A program made the position numbers and the translations under genes. Of a DNA stretch of 64,000 nt, positions 1-7,103 are shown in pieces. The notes under the pieces were generated by a model, which was given only the letters and a program-made list of their open reading frames with translations, was not told the origin of the DNA and did not search any database. Source of the stretch: UMGS1696 sp045643285 (lineage in GTDB: Bacteria > Bacillota > Clostridia > Oscillospirales > CAG-272); contig JAZUKN010000039.1 of the NCBI GenBank assembly GCA_045643285.1, positions 1 through 64,000 of the forward strand, written 5' to 3'. Within the stretch, counting starts at the first letter, position 1. The number at the start of each line of letters is the position of its first letter.

Positions 1-637
1 CATAAGCGCCTTTGTGATAAATGCTTAAAACCTTTGCGGCGGGAAGTTTTCTGAACTTGATACGATCGTTTTCTTTGCCGAATGTTGTGACCGCTTCGTT
101 ATGACGAACCTTGATGTTTGTTTCCTTGTATTCACCGTCAAGATACTCGCAAAACTCATAAGGTGGCTCGGCACATTTTATGTCGGGATTTAACCGCAGA
201 CACTCCGCTCCGACGGACGGAATCCACTGCATAAGGTCTTCGTATTTGGCAAGTTTTGTTTCCGACGAATAAATAATCATCTCCGGAATTTCTTTTAATG
301 TTACCTGGTACTTCATTTCTTTTTCCTCCATAAAGAATTTAATGATGGAAATCTGAAGTTCGGTTTCTTGCTGTAATTTTCGGAGGTTTTCTTCCTTGGC
401 AGACAAAATTTTCATCACATCTTCTCCGGAAAAGATGCTTTTGATTTCATCAATAGATAATCCGAGTTGCCTGAAGGACTTGATTTTTGCCGCAGTTTCA
501 AGCTGCGAGCTTTCATAGAGACGGTACCCCGTCCAGTCGTCAACGGACGCAGGGATCAGAAGTGTTTCTTTTTCGTAAAACCTCAACGCCTTTACAGTAG
601 TATGCGATAACTTTGAAAACTCTCCGATTTTGAGCAT
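1..637 (-). CDS. MerR-family transcriptional regulator with GyrI-like effector domain (partial, runs off the left edge)
   Basis: I translated this by hand from the ATG at 637-635 on the minus strand; the frame stays open to base 1, so the C-terminus is missing. The N-terminus (MLKIGEFSKLSHTTVKALRF) is a typical MerR winged-helix DNA-binding domain, with the continuing 'YEKETLL' and 'GYRLYE' signatures. A helical linker follows (about residues 75-108), then a segment starting near 'MKYQVTLKEIPEM' that resembles the GyrI-like/effector-binding domain of BmrR-type multidrug regulators. Such proteins usually bind small amphipathic ligands and activate an efflux or detoxification gene by untwisting a long-spacer promoter. 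Its own promoter at 669-699 has the 19-bp spacer typical of MerR targets, so autoregulation is likely. The ligand and target genes lie outside the window or are unknown. Confidence 0.85.
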   Translation of the reverse strand, partial: MLKIGEFSKLSHTTVKALRFYEKETLLIPASVDDWTGYRLYESSQLETAAKIKSFRQLGLSIDEIKSIFSGEDVMKILSAKEENLRKLQQETELQISIIKFFMEEKEMKYQVTLKEIPEMIIYSSETKLAKYEDLMQWIPSVGAECLRLNPDIKCAEPPYEFCEYLDGEYKETNIKVRHNEAVTTFGKENDRIKFRKLPAAKVLSIYHKGAY

Positions 638-668
638 AACAGATTCCTCCGTTTCCATCACGTATGAG

Positions 669-699
669 ATTATATCTTATCCTCTAAGGGGAGAGTCAA
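669..699 (-). promoter_or_regulatory. MerR-type promoter with 19-bp spacer for the MerR gene
   Basis: On the minus strand TTGACT (699-694) and TATAAT (674-669) are separated by 19 bp instead of 17. The spacer holds a CTCT/AGAG dyad. A 19-bp spacer with a central dyad is the hallmark of promoters activated by MerR proteins. Confidence 0.75.
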
Positions 700-735
700 T
701 AGTTTTTTTGAAGAAGTAATTTTTTAGTCTCTTTA

Positions 736-751
736 ACAAATCCTGATTTGT
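736..751 (-). terminator. Possible weak terminator hairpin
   Basis: ACAAATC and GATTTGT form a 7-bp stem with a 2-nt loop. On the minus strand it is followed by an A/T-rich stretch, just downstream of the 777-1052 gene. The stem is short, so the call is tentative. Confidence 0.35.
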
Positions 752-776
752 GATTATCTCTGCAAACCGGGATTTG

Positions 777-1052
777 TCAACGGGTGTTACTTTCAATCTC
801 CCAAAGTTCATCAATGCTCTTGTAGTTATCAGGAAACCAATATACCGATGTTTTGCGGTAGAAATTTGTCTCTCCGCCAGACCCATATTCATTCAATTCA
901 ACTTGGATTTTGTTCCATGCAACAATTTTATATGTCAAAGCCGAATATTCCCTTGTGCCGCCGTCATTAAGCGTTCCTTTGGGAATAGGCAAAAATAAAA
1001 CCAAAAGAGTTATGGCAACACAAGTGGAAATGATACCGATTGCTTTCCTCAT
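777..1052 (-). CDS. Small exported or membrane-anchored protein of unknown function
   Basis: This 91-residue protein has an N-terminal hydrophobic segment (about residues 4-23: IGIISTCVAITLLVLFLPIP) that could be an uncleaved signal anchor. A soluble, Tyr/Asn-rich extracytoplasmic domain follows. I do not recognise the family. The ATG at 1052 sits 10 nt downstream of a GGAGG ribosome binding site and has a consensus promoter (1093-1122), so it is probably a real gene. Its promoter-leader is nearly identical to the one in front of the neighbouring MBL gene, which suggests the two arrived or duplicated as cassette-like units. Confidence 0.6.
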   Translation of the reverse strand: MRKAIGIISTCVAITLLVLFLPIPKGTLNDGGTREYSALTYKIVAWNKIQVELNEYGSGGETNFYRKTSVYWFPDNYKSIDELWEIESNTR

Positions 1053-1092
1053 TATGACAATACCTCCGGCAAATTCCGGTTTGCCCTGATAA

Positions 1093-1122
1093 ATTATACC
1101 ACATCTCCACCGTTCCCGTCAA
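1093..1122 (-). promoter_or_regulatory. Sigma-A promoter of the 777-1052 gene (copy 1 of a duplicated leader)
   Basis: Minus strand: TTGACG (1122-1117), 18-bp spacer, TATAAT (1098-1093). The leader down to the SD is almost the same as that at 1764-1799. Confidence 0.7.
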
Positions 1123-1138
1123 TCCGACGACGCAAAAA

Positions 1139-1171
1139 CATCCGGCTCTGTCGATATGGCAAAGCCGGATT
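1139..1171 (-). terminator. Terminator of the MBL-fold gene
   Basis: CATCCGGCT pairs with AGCCGGAT. On the minus strand the stem is followed by TGTTTTTG. It lies directly after the stop codon at 1174-1176. Close relatives of this hairpin occur at 1835, 5356 and 9341. Confidence 0.75.
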
Positions 1172-1173
1172 TG

Positions 1174-1773
1174 TCAATGCAGTATCATTTCAGGTCTGTG
1201 TGCATAGAATACTGTTTTTGGCTTGAAGAACATTATGTATTCCCAGTCTCTTTTTAGAGCTTCGTTTTCTTCGTATCCGCCTATATACTCGTACGGCTCC
1301 AGATCACCGACAAAGCAGTTTCCATCATCCAGTATCAAAGTGATACTGTCTTTGCTGTGACTTGTTGTACTGATGATTTCGCCGTCGATCCCAATTGAAG
1401 ACAAAAAACTTCTGCTCTCTTTGGAGGAGACAACAACTGCATCCGTTTCATCAATCGGATCGTAGTGAATATTGTCTTTCTTGAAGATGCCGTCCGAAAA
1501 ATGAACAGAATCCGTTTGCGTATCGATCAGAAGCAGTTTTACACCTTGCTTCATCAGGTCGCTGATGAGTCCTATGTGATCCGGATGATAGTGAGTAGCC
1601 AGCACATAGGTTATTTCGGTCAATCTGATGTTTGCGCCCTTTATGGCTTTGTAAAATGCCGGCAATGTTCCGGCGTAATCCGTGTCTATCATCAAGCCGC
1701 CATTTTCCCCTTTTATGAAAAATGTATTCGTGTTTCCGTATCTTAACTTAATGATAGCTGACACCTCCGTCAA
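1174..1773 (-). CDS. Metallo-beta-lactamase-fold hydrolase
   Basis: The THYHPDH motif (His61, His63, Asp65, His66 counted from the longest frame) is the HxHxDH di-metal site of the MBL superfamily. A later 'GDLEP' supplies the bridging Asp and 'AHRPE' a late His. The N-terminal 'YGNTNTFFI' strand is typical of small stand-alone MBL hydrolases such as glyoxalase-II-like enzymes. The substrate is unknown. The start is uncertain: the frame opens at TTG (1773), but the best SD (GGAGG, 1764-1768) lies inside that frame. It overlaps the GTG at 1764, and the next in-frame codons at correct spacing are ATC (1755) and ATT (1752). The true protein probably starts near 'SAIIKLRYG'. Confidence 0.85.
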   Translation of the reverse strand: MTEVSAIIKLRYGNTNTFFIKGENGGLMIDTDYAGTLPAFYKAIKGANIRLTEITYVLATHYHPDHIGLISDLMKQGVKLLLIDTQTDSVHFSDGIFKKDNIHYDPIDETDAVVVSSKESRSFLSSIGIDGEIISTTSHSKDSITLILDDGNCFVGDLEPYEYIGGYEENEALKRDWEYIMFFKPKTVFYAHRPEMILH

Positions 1774-1793
1774 ATTCCGGTTTGTCCTGATAA

Positions 1794-1823
1794 ATTATAC
1801 CACATTACCCTATCCCCCGTCAA
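1794..1823 (-). promoter_or_regulatory. Sigma-A promoter of the MBL-fold gene (copy 2 of the duplicated leader)
   Basis: Minus strand: TTGACG (1823-1818), 18-bp spacer, TATAAT (1799-1794). The following leader differs at only a few positions from the one at 1066-1098. Confidence 0.7.
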
Positions 1824-1834
1824 TCTGCCGACGC

Positions 1835-1871
1835 AAAAACATCCGGCTCTGCAAAGTCAGATGATGTTTTT
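1835..1871. terminator. Orphan terminator-like hairpin between divergent genes
   Basis: AAAAACATC pairs with GATGTTTTT, with a partly paired interior. It matches the hairpin at 1139-1171 in sequence and in its position relative to the promoter copy. Here no minus-strand gene lies upstream for it to terminate, so it may be a relic of a lost neighbour. Confidence 0.55.
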
Positions 1872-1881
1872 GTCTTCCCGC

Positions 1882-1910
1882 TTTACTTTATCTGATATAT
1901 ATGATACAAT
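1882..1910 (+). promoter_or_regulatory. Candidate promoter of the glycyl radical enzyme operon
   Basis: TTTACT (1882-1887), 17-bp spacer, TACAAT (1905-1910), about 80 nt upstream of the activase start. The match to consensus is moderate. Confidence 0.5.
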
Positions 1911-1991
1911 ATCAAATAGCAAAAGGACAGTGTTTTTAACTGAAAACGAACTCTGTTATCTTATTTATCCAGAAATTATCCGGAGGATACT

Positions 1992-2981
1992 ATGGAGCAA
2001 AAGTCATCCCCGATTATTACGCCGAGAAAATCCGCTATCCCGATAAATACGGGCGGCGATGACCCGATCAAGTCCCACAAGACGGGACGGGTGTTCCATA
2101 TTCAGCGGTTCTCGGTCAATGACGGACCGGGAGTGCGGACGGTAGTGTTCCTCTCGGGATGTCCGCTCAGGTGCCTGTGGTGCCACAATCCCGAAGGACT
2201 GACGGCAGAGACGAAGATTTTCTTCGATCCGCAGAAGTGCATCGGATGTTTCCGCTGTGTCGACGTCTGCCCGAATGCCTGCCACTGCAAGACCGACGGG
2301 ATGCACCGATTTGACCGCGCAAGATGTACAGCCTGCGGAGCGTGTGCCGTCGCTTGTCCGTCGTGTGCGCTCACCGTATCCGGCAAAAGTATGACAGCCG
2401 ACGAGGTTATGAAAGATGCGCTCCGCGACAAAGCTTTTTTTAGGCGCGGCGGTGGCGGAATAACCTTATCTGGTGGCGAGCCGCTTCTTCAGGCGGAGTT
2501 TGCAAAAGAGCTTCTTCGCAGCGCACGGGATGCAGGAGTCTCGACCTGCGTGGAGACCTGCGGTCATGTGCAGAGTGAAAAATTCGCGTCACTTCTTCCG
2601 CTTATCGACACGCTGTATTTTGACTACAAGGCGACGGGGGACGCACATATCCGTCTGACCGGAGTATCACAGGAGCTTATTCTTAATAATCTTGCCGCGG
2701 CGAACGAAAATCACAGCCGTATCGTCCTGCGGTGTCCACTTATCCCCAAGCGGAATATGAATGAAGAACACTATCGCGGTATCGCGGAAACGGTGAACAA
2801 ATACGAGTCGATTTATGAGATACATCTCGAGCCGTACCATTCTCTCGGCGAATCGAAAGCCAGACAGCTGTCACTCATGCCGGCATATTCGGGCAAAGCT
2901 CCCGAGAGGAAAACCGTGGAATCGGCGCGTGACTTGATCCTCGCGCATCTGACGCGACCCGTTCCCGTTATGATCGGTTAA
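1992..2981 (+). CDS. Glycyl-radical enzyme activating enzyme (radical SAM, PflA family)
   Basis: This 329-residue protein should install the glycyl radical on the enzyme encoded next, by reductive cleavage of S-adenosylmethionine. The radical SAM cluster is the CPLRCLWC motif (Cys57, Cys61, Cys64), preceded by 'DGPGVRTVVFLSG', a PflA-family signature. Two further 4Fe-4S ferredoxin-type motifs (CIGCFRCVDVCP and CTACGACAVACP) mark the long activase subclass that serves dehydratase or decarboxylase-type glycyl radical enzymes rather than short PflA. 'TLSGGEPLLQ' is the SAM-binding GGE motif. The ATG at 1992 follows a GGAGG SD. There is an N-terminal extension of about 30 residues. It is co-transcribed with the enzyme (32-nt gap). 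Confidence 0.92.
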   Translation: MEQKSSPIITPRKSAIPINTGGDDPIKSHKTGRVFHIQRFSVNDGPGVRTVVFLSGCPLRCLWCHNPEGLTAETKIFFDPQKCIGCFRCVDVCPNACHCKTDGMHRFDRARCTACGACAVACPSCALTVSGKSMTADEVMKDALRDKAFFRRGGGGITLSGGEPLLQAEFAKELLRSARDAGVSTCVETCGHVQSEKFASLLPLIDTLYFDYKATGDAHIRLTGVSQELILNNLAAANENHSRIVLRCPLIPKRNMNEEHYRGIAETVNKYESIYEIHLEPYHSLGESKARQLSLMPAYSGKAPERKTVESARDLILAHLTRPVPVMIG

Positions 2982-3013
2982 ATCCGTGCCGCGCGGCACA
3001 AAGGAGTATTGCA

Positions 3014-5329
3014 ATGAAAGACTACAAGTCACTTGACGAAATCATATCTTTTTCTCCGCGAATGGAATCCGTTATGGCGGACGTGAAAGCGCGGCTTCTG
3101 CCAAACCGTGTCCGTGAGTTGACCTCAACGGGTCCGCGCGATGAGGTTGGTCTTAATCCCTTTGCGGACGTTTTCGAGAGTATGCCCGACGAACCGTATG
3201 AGATCTGCCTCGCGCACGCCGTCGTCCGCTCATGGACTGTATCGCCTGTCGTGATCTATCTGGGCGAAGCACTCGTCGGCATCAACCGTCCGCAGTATCC
3301 GGCGTCAGAGCATTTCAGTTGGGGCATTTCCACGCACGACAAAATATTCGCAGAGCCGCAGTTTGACGGAAAGCGCGAGAGGGAGATCGAGCGTCAGAAC
3401 CGAGTCCGCGCACGGTACAATCCCCTCGGTGCGGATCACATCCACGGCTACGGTGAGCAGCTTTTCGGCAAGGAAACATACGACGCTATCCGCGCGGACG
3501 ATCTTTGGTGGGTCGGCGGTTATCAGGGACATACCGTCCCGAGCTATCCGACACTGCTCGATCTTGGTCTTGACGGTGTGCTCGCAAAAATCGAAAGATA
3601 CGCTGCAGAACAGCACGACGAGAAAGCCGACCTCGTCTACCGTGCGTCCGCTATCGTTATTCGCGGAATGTCCGAATGGATCATGCTCTACTCGCACCGC
3701 GCCGCAGAGCTTGCCGATAAAGCCGAAGATCACGACGAGCGCACAAGACTGACAGCGATCGCGGACAACTGTGCCTTTGTCGCGCATAAAGCTCCCGAAA
3801 CGCTTTATCAGGCGACACAGCTTATGTGGTTCTACTGCCTGTGGGACGCCGTCGACTGCGTCGGACGTGCAGATCAATACCTCTATCCGTTCTATCTGAA
3901 ATCAAAGACGGACGGCGACGTTTTGCCTGCCGATGAGCTTATCCTATCGCTTATGCTGAAGCTGATGGAGCACGGCTCGCACAATATCACAGTCGGCGGA
4001 CAGACACCGGACGGACGCGACGCGGCAAATGATCTTACATATCTTATGCTTCAGGTACTCCGTCGCCTCCACGAAACACATCCGCGTATGTCCGTCCGCT
4101 TCCACAAGGGCAGTGAAAAGGAGCTGTTTTTGCTCGTGACGAAGATGTGGTCAGAGGGGATGTCAGACCCGTCTGTCGTCGGAGACAACACGGTGATCTC
4201 GGGACTTACGCGAATGGGCGTGCCGATCGACGACGCGCGCGACTACACAATGCTCGGCTGTCAGGAAATCGAAATTCCGGGCAAGAGCAACTTCGGTTGT
4301 GAGGACGGACAACTCAATCTCGCGCGCGTGCTTGAATACACACTCCGCGACGGATTCAGCCGCAACACAGGCAAATACATCGGACTTCGCACAGGCAGAT
4401 TCGAGGAATATGAAACCTTTGAGGATTTTTACGCCGCGTTCGTGAAGCAGTTGAAATATTTTACAAAGCATTGGGTAACGCTCTCGAATCGCGGTCAGGA
4501 GATCCGCGCCGCCAACTTCGCAAAGCTCGTCAAAACACCGCTCACTCTTGCGTGCATCGAGCGTGGGAGAAGCCTTGACAACGGCGGCCCGCTCTACAAC
4601 TACGGCGTGTGCGAGACGGCGGGCGTTTCCGCCGTTGCGGATTCGCTCACGGCAATAAAAAAACTCGTCTTTGACGAGAAAAAAATCACGAAAGAACGCC
4701 TTATAAAGGCACTTGACGCGGATTTCGAGGGATATGAGGCGGAACGTCAGCTTCTCTTAAACCATGCGCCGAAGTTCGGCAACGACGACGCGGAAGCAGA
4801 CAAAATGGCAGTCCGCGTACTCACTGATTTCTGGGGAGAGCTTGCGAAATACCGCTCTGTACGCGGAGGCGTTTTCACGGGCGCGTGCTCCCTGCTTGAA
4901 GCCGGAATCCGCTACGGACTCAGCACGGGTGCGCTTCCCGACGGACGGTGTGCAGGCGAGCCTCTCGGAAACTCGATCGGGCCGCGACCGGGAGCCGACA
5001 TCAGCGGACTGACAGCGATGCTCTCGTCGGTAATGAAACTACCGCTTGACTACGGCGTGGGCGGAACTACGCTGAATGTAGTGCTGACGACGCGGCTTCT
5101 CTCAACTCCCGAAATGCGCGAACGAATATCCGACGTAATGTTCACTTATCTTTGCGAGGGCGGACAGATGGCGCAGATCACCACCGCAAATCTCGAAGAC
5201 CTCAAGGACGCGCAGATCCACCCCGAGCGTCACGGCAACCTGATCGTGCGTATAGGAGGATTCTCGATCGAGTTCGTACAGCTCGACCGCAGGGCGCAGG
5301 ACGAGATCATCAGCCGCTACGCTTCGTGA
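3014..5329 (+). CDS. Glycyl radical enzyme, pyruvate formate-lyase superfamily, substrate unknown
   Basis: This 771-residue protein has the complete glycyl radical architecture: a thiyl-radical Cys416 in 'MLGCQEIEIPG', followed by Glu418, and the C-terminal glycyl loop 'RIGGFS' with Gly749, 22 residues from the end. The Cys-x-Glu arrangement is known from diol, choline and hydroxyproline-type dehydratases and lyases. It is absent in true pyruvate formate-lyase, which has adjacent cysteines. The middle residue Gln, and the following 'PGKSNFGCEDG', do not match the GCVE motifs I know, so I do not assign a substrate. It would act in the cytoplasm under strict anaerobiosis after activation by the preceding gene. 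No microcompartment shell gene is nearby. Confidence 0.9.
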   Translation: MKDYKSLDEIISFSPRMESVMADVKARLLPNRVRELTSTGPRDEVGLNPFADVFESMPDEPYEICLAHAVVRSWTVSPVVIYLGEALVGINRPQYPASEHFSWGISTHDKIFAEPQFDGKREREIERQNRVRARYNPLGADHIHGYGEQLFGKETYDAIRADDLWWVGGYQGHTVPSYPTLLDLGLDGVLAKIERYAAEQHDEKADLVYRASAIVIRGMSEWIMLYSHRAAELADKAEDHDERTRLTAIADNCAFVAHKAPETLYQATQLMWFYCLWDAVDCVGRADQYLYPFYLKSKTDGDVLPADELILSLMLKLMEHGSHNITVGGQTPDGRDAANDLTYLMLQVLRRLHETHPRMSVRFHKGSEKELFLLVTKMWSEGMSDPSVVGDNTVISGLTRMGVPIDDARDYTMLGCQEIEIPGKSNFGCEDGQLNLARVLEYTLRDGFSRNTGKYIGLRTGRFEEYETFEDFYAAFVKQLKYFTKHWVTLSNRGQEIRAANFAKLVKTPLTLACIERGRSLDNGGPLYNYGVCETAGVSAVADSLTAIKKLVFDEKKITKERLIKALDADFEGYEAERQLLLNHAPKFGNDDAEADKMAVRVLTDFWGELAKYRSVRGGVFTGACSLLEAGIRYGLSTGALPDGRCAGEPLGNSIGPRPGADISGLTAMLSSVMKLPLDYGVGGTTLNVVLTTRLLSTPEMRERISDVMFTYLCEGGQMAQITTANLEDLKDAQIHPERHGNLIVRIGGFSIEFVQLDRRAQDEIISRYAS

Positions 5330-5355
5330 GAGGGCGAAAACCGAATAGTATGACA

Positions 5356-5398
5356 ACACATCCGGCTCTGCCAATACAGCAAAGTCGGATGTGTGGTT
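5356..5398. terminator. Bidirectional terminator between the glycyl radical enzyme and DUF4304 genes
   Basis: ACACATCCG (5356-5364) pairs with CGGATGTGT (5386-5394), with inner CTCTG/CAAAG pairing. It is followed by GGTTTG. It serves convergent genes and belongs to the same hairpin family as 1139, 1835 and 9341. Confidence 0.7.
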
Positions 5399-5442
5399 TG
5401 TATGATGTTATTTCCCGGCAGATCGGGATTTGACGAGATCAT

Positions 5443-5916
5443 TTATGTATGATTAAATTCAAGAATATATTTTTTTACTTCTGCGTTTAATGAAAAAAGA
5501 AGCCATGTCGGAGGCGGATCGATTTCGTAATTGACTTGACCTGCTCTTCGCTTTTCAAGTGGGTTCCTTTCATCCCACTCAATAAAATAAAGAAGCATTT
5601 TACGAATATAATCCATATTTGTCAATTCGTCAAAGAATTCAAAGCATTTTGATATTATATCGTCAGGGGTCGTTATTGGTATTTGTTTCATAATATTACC
5701 GTAATAATCATTCGTTTTACCTATCAGGTCATTGAAAAAGATCCCGGGTCTGATATAATAGTCGTCTTTATCAAAGCAACTGCCCTGTATAAAAAACACA
5801 CGGGTAAAGTGTGCATCTGTTCGGGTCCATCGTTTGCCTTTTTTCTTGAATCCATTTGCTTTTAGAATTGGTTTGACATACTCAATCAACTCTTCTTCTG
5901 ATAATTTTTCATTCAT
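5443..5916 (-). CDS. DUF4304-family protein
   Basis: The N-terminal pattern 'KPILKANGFKKKGKRWTR' followed by a beta-rich middle and 'PIxTPDDI' matches the DUF4304 family, small cytoplasmic proteins of unknown function that are scattered in Firmicutes. I chose the ATG at 5916 (MNEKLSEEEL) because a strong GCGGAGG SD lies 7-9 nt upstream; an earlier in-frame TTG-type start has none. Length is 157 residues. It is a single-gene unit with its own promoter (5952-5980) and terminator (5356-5398). The leader resembles those of the 777-1052 and MBL genes. Confidence 0.75.
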   Translation of the reverse strand: MNEKLSEEELIEYVKPILKANGFKKKGKRWTRTDAHFTRVFFIQGSCFDKDDYYIRPGIFFNDLIGKTNDYYGNIMKQIPITTPDDIISKCFEFFDELTNMDYIRKMLLYFIEWDERNPLEKRRAGQVNYEIDPPPTWLLFSLNAEVKKYILEFNHT

Positions 5917-5951
5917 AGATTTCCTCCGCAAATTCCATTCTGTCATTATAG

Positions 5952-5980
5952 ATTATACTACATAGTAGCCGATCTTTCAA
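5952..5980 (-). promoter_or_regulatory. Sigma-A promoter of the DUF4304 gene
   Basis: Minus strand: TTGAAA (5980-5975), 17-bp spacer, TATAAT (5957-5952). The leader keeps the 'GGAATTTGCGGAGG' ending seen in the two upstream copies. Confidence 0.7.
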
Positions 5981-5981
5981 G

Positions 5982-6001
5982 GCACGGTCGGCTCACCGTG
6001 C
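5982..6001. other. Hairpin upstream of the DUF4304 promoter
   Basis: GCACGGT (5982-5988) pairs with ACCGTGC (5995-6001). It occupies the same position relative to the promoter as the hairpins at 1139 and 1835, so it may be a diverged terminator of the same cassette layout. Confidence 0.5.
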
Positions 6002-6032
6002 TGTATAGCGCTCAGCTTTTTCGTTCTCCCGC

Positions 6033-6061
6033 TTGACAAAAGAATGATCGGTCACTATAAT
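6033..6061 (+). promoter_or_regulatory. Perfect-consensus sigma-A promoter of the acetyltransferase/methyltransferase pair
   Basis: TTGACA (6033-6038), 17-bp spacer, TATAAT (6056-6061). A CGGTCAC heptamer lies just before the -10 box (6049-6055) and again at 6074-6080 near the transcription start, a possible repressor site. The untranslated leader is about 118 nt. Confidence 0.8.
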
Positions 6062-6185
6062 ATTGTGTGAACAGACGGTCACAAAAGAAAGCCGGAGGCA
6101 GTTACGGAAAGCCCGACAAGGGGAAAAATTCTCAAAGCGTTCGTAAAGCATTTTATTGAGATGTACGGGAGAAAGTGAAGTAATT

Positions 6186-7085
6186 ATGAACAGATATTCA
6201 ACTTATGATTTATTGTATCAAAAATATCTCACCTGTATGAAAACTATCGCAGGGGATCCACTTATGCGGAAAGAGGACTTCAATGAGATGATTTCTTCCG
6301 AGCTACAGGAGATGTGCCTGATCGCAACCGATGAGGAGTGTTACGAGAAAGGGTTTATATACTATAGGGTGTGGACAGACGAAGACGCGCATTGCTTTAT
6401 ACCCGTTTACGGATATTATGCAGAAAACGAGAAAACAACGGTCAGACTGTTTCAGATGCTTGCGGAAACGGTTGTTAAGGACAAGCCCTGTGATTTTTCG
6501 GTACACCTTTATCGGGACGATCCCGAATGTATCAACGCATTTCACATGATGCAATTCGGAACAATGTCGGAAAAAAGTCTGACAAGACTTGAAAAAGCGG
6601 ACACTGATACAAAACACTCCGCAAATATCGCGGTACTTAGTAAGGAAGATATCTCCGAAAAATGGAGCGAAATATGGCAGGCGACCGAACAGCTCATTGA
6701 GCATCTCCGTAAAAGTCCTGTTTTCTATCCGGGAAAAGAATTTACGGAATCGGTTTATAAAGAGTTCTTTTCGGATGAAAGCGTTGAGCTTATCGCCGCA
6801 GAAGACAATGGCAGACTTGTCGGTATCATTGAGTGGAATCATGAAATCAATGAACTGCTTGAGCCGGACTTAAAATCGGTAAATGTCGGTGAGGCGTTTG
6901 TCTGTCCGGAATACAGAGGGACGGGGCTTGCACTGCAACTTTTGTCTGCCGCAAAAGAGCGGGCATATCTTGCCGGAGCAAGGTATATGTGGGTAGAACA
7001 CGGTACGGCGAATCCGAATGCCCGCGGATTCTGGAATAAGTATTTCACAACATACGAATATGAACTGGTCAGGCGGATCAGGTAA
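6186..7085 (+). CDS. GNAT-family N-acetyltransferase
   Basis: The C-terminal half carries the GNAT acetyl-CoA binding signature 'EAFVCPEYRGTGLALQLL' (motif A, RGTGLA) and 'GARYMWVEHGTANPNARGFW' (motif B). The N-terminal half resembles a second, degenerate GNAT-like fold, as in other two-domain acetyltransferases of about 300 residues. The substrate cannot be told; such enzymes often modify antibiotics or amino sugars. The ATG at 6186 was preferred to an earlier start because of 'GGGAGAAAG' upstream. It is followed by a methyltransferase gene 18 nt downstream, probably in one transcript. Length is 299 residues. Confidence 0.85.
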   Translation: MNRYSTYDLLYQKYLTCMKTIAGDPLMRKEDFNEMISSELQEMCLIATDEECYEKGFIYYRVWTDEDAHCFIPVYGYYAENEKTTVRLFQMLAETVVKDKPCDFSVHLYRDDPECINAFHMMQFGTMSEKSLTRLEKADTDTKHSANIAVLSKEDISEKWSEIWQATEQLIEHLRKSPVFYPGKEFTESVYKEFFSDESVELIAAEDNGRLVGIIEWNHEINELLEPDLKSVNVGEAFVCPEYRGTGLALQLLSAAKERAYLAGARYMWVEHGTANPNARGFWNKYFTTYEYELVRRIR

Positions 7086-7103
7086 AGTTATCACAGGAGA
7101 ACA

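Noticed and set aside
777..5980. The repeated flanks as integron attC sites
   Set aside because: No GTTRRRY/RYYYAAC core pairs or integrase gene were found, and the units carry their own promoters, unlike typical integron cassettes.
6068..6185. The 118-nt leader of the GNAT gene as a known riboswitch
   Set aside because: I could not match it to the conserved core of any riboswitch class I know, and the helices are not convincing.
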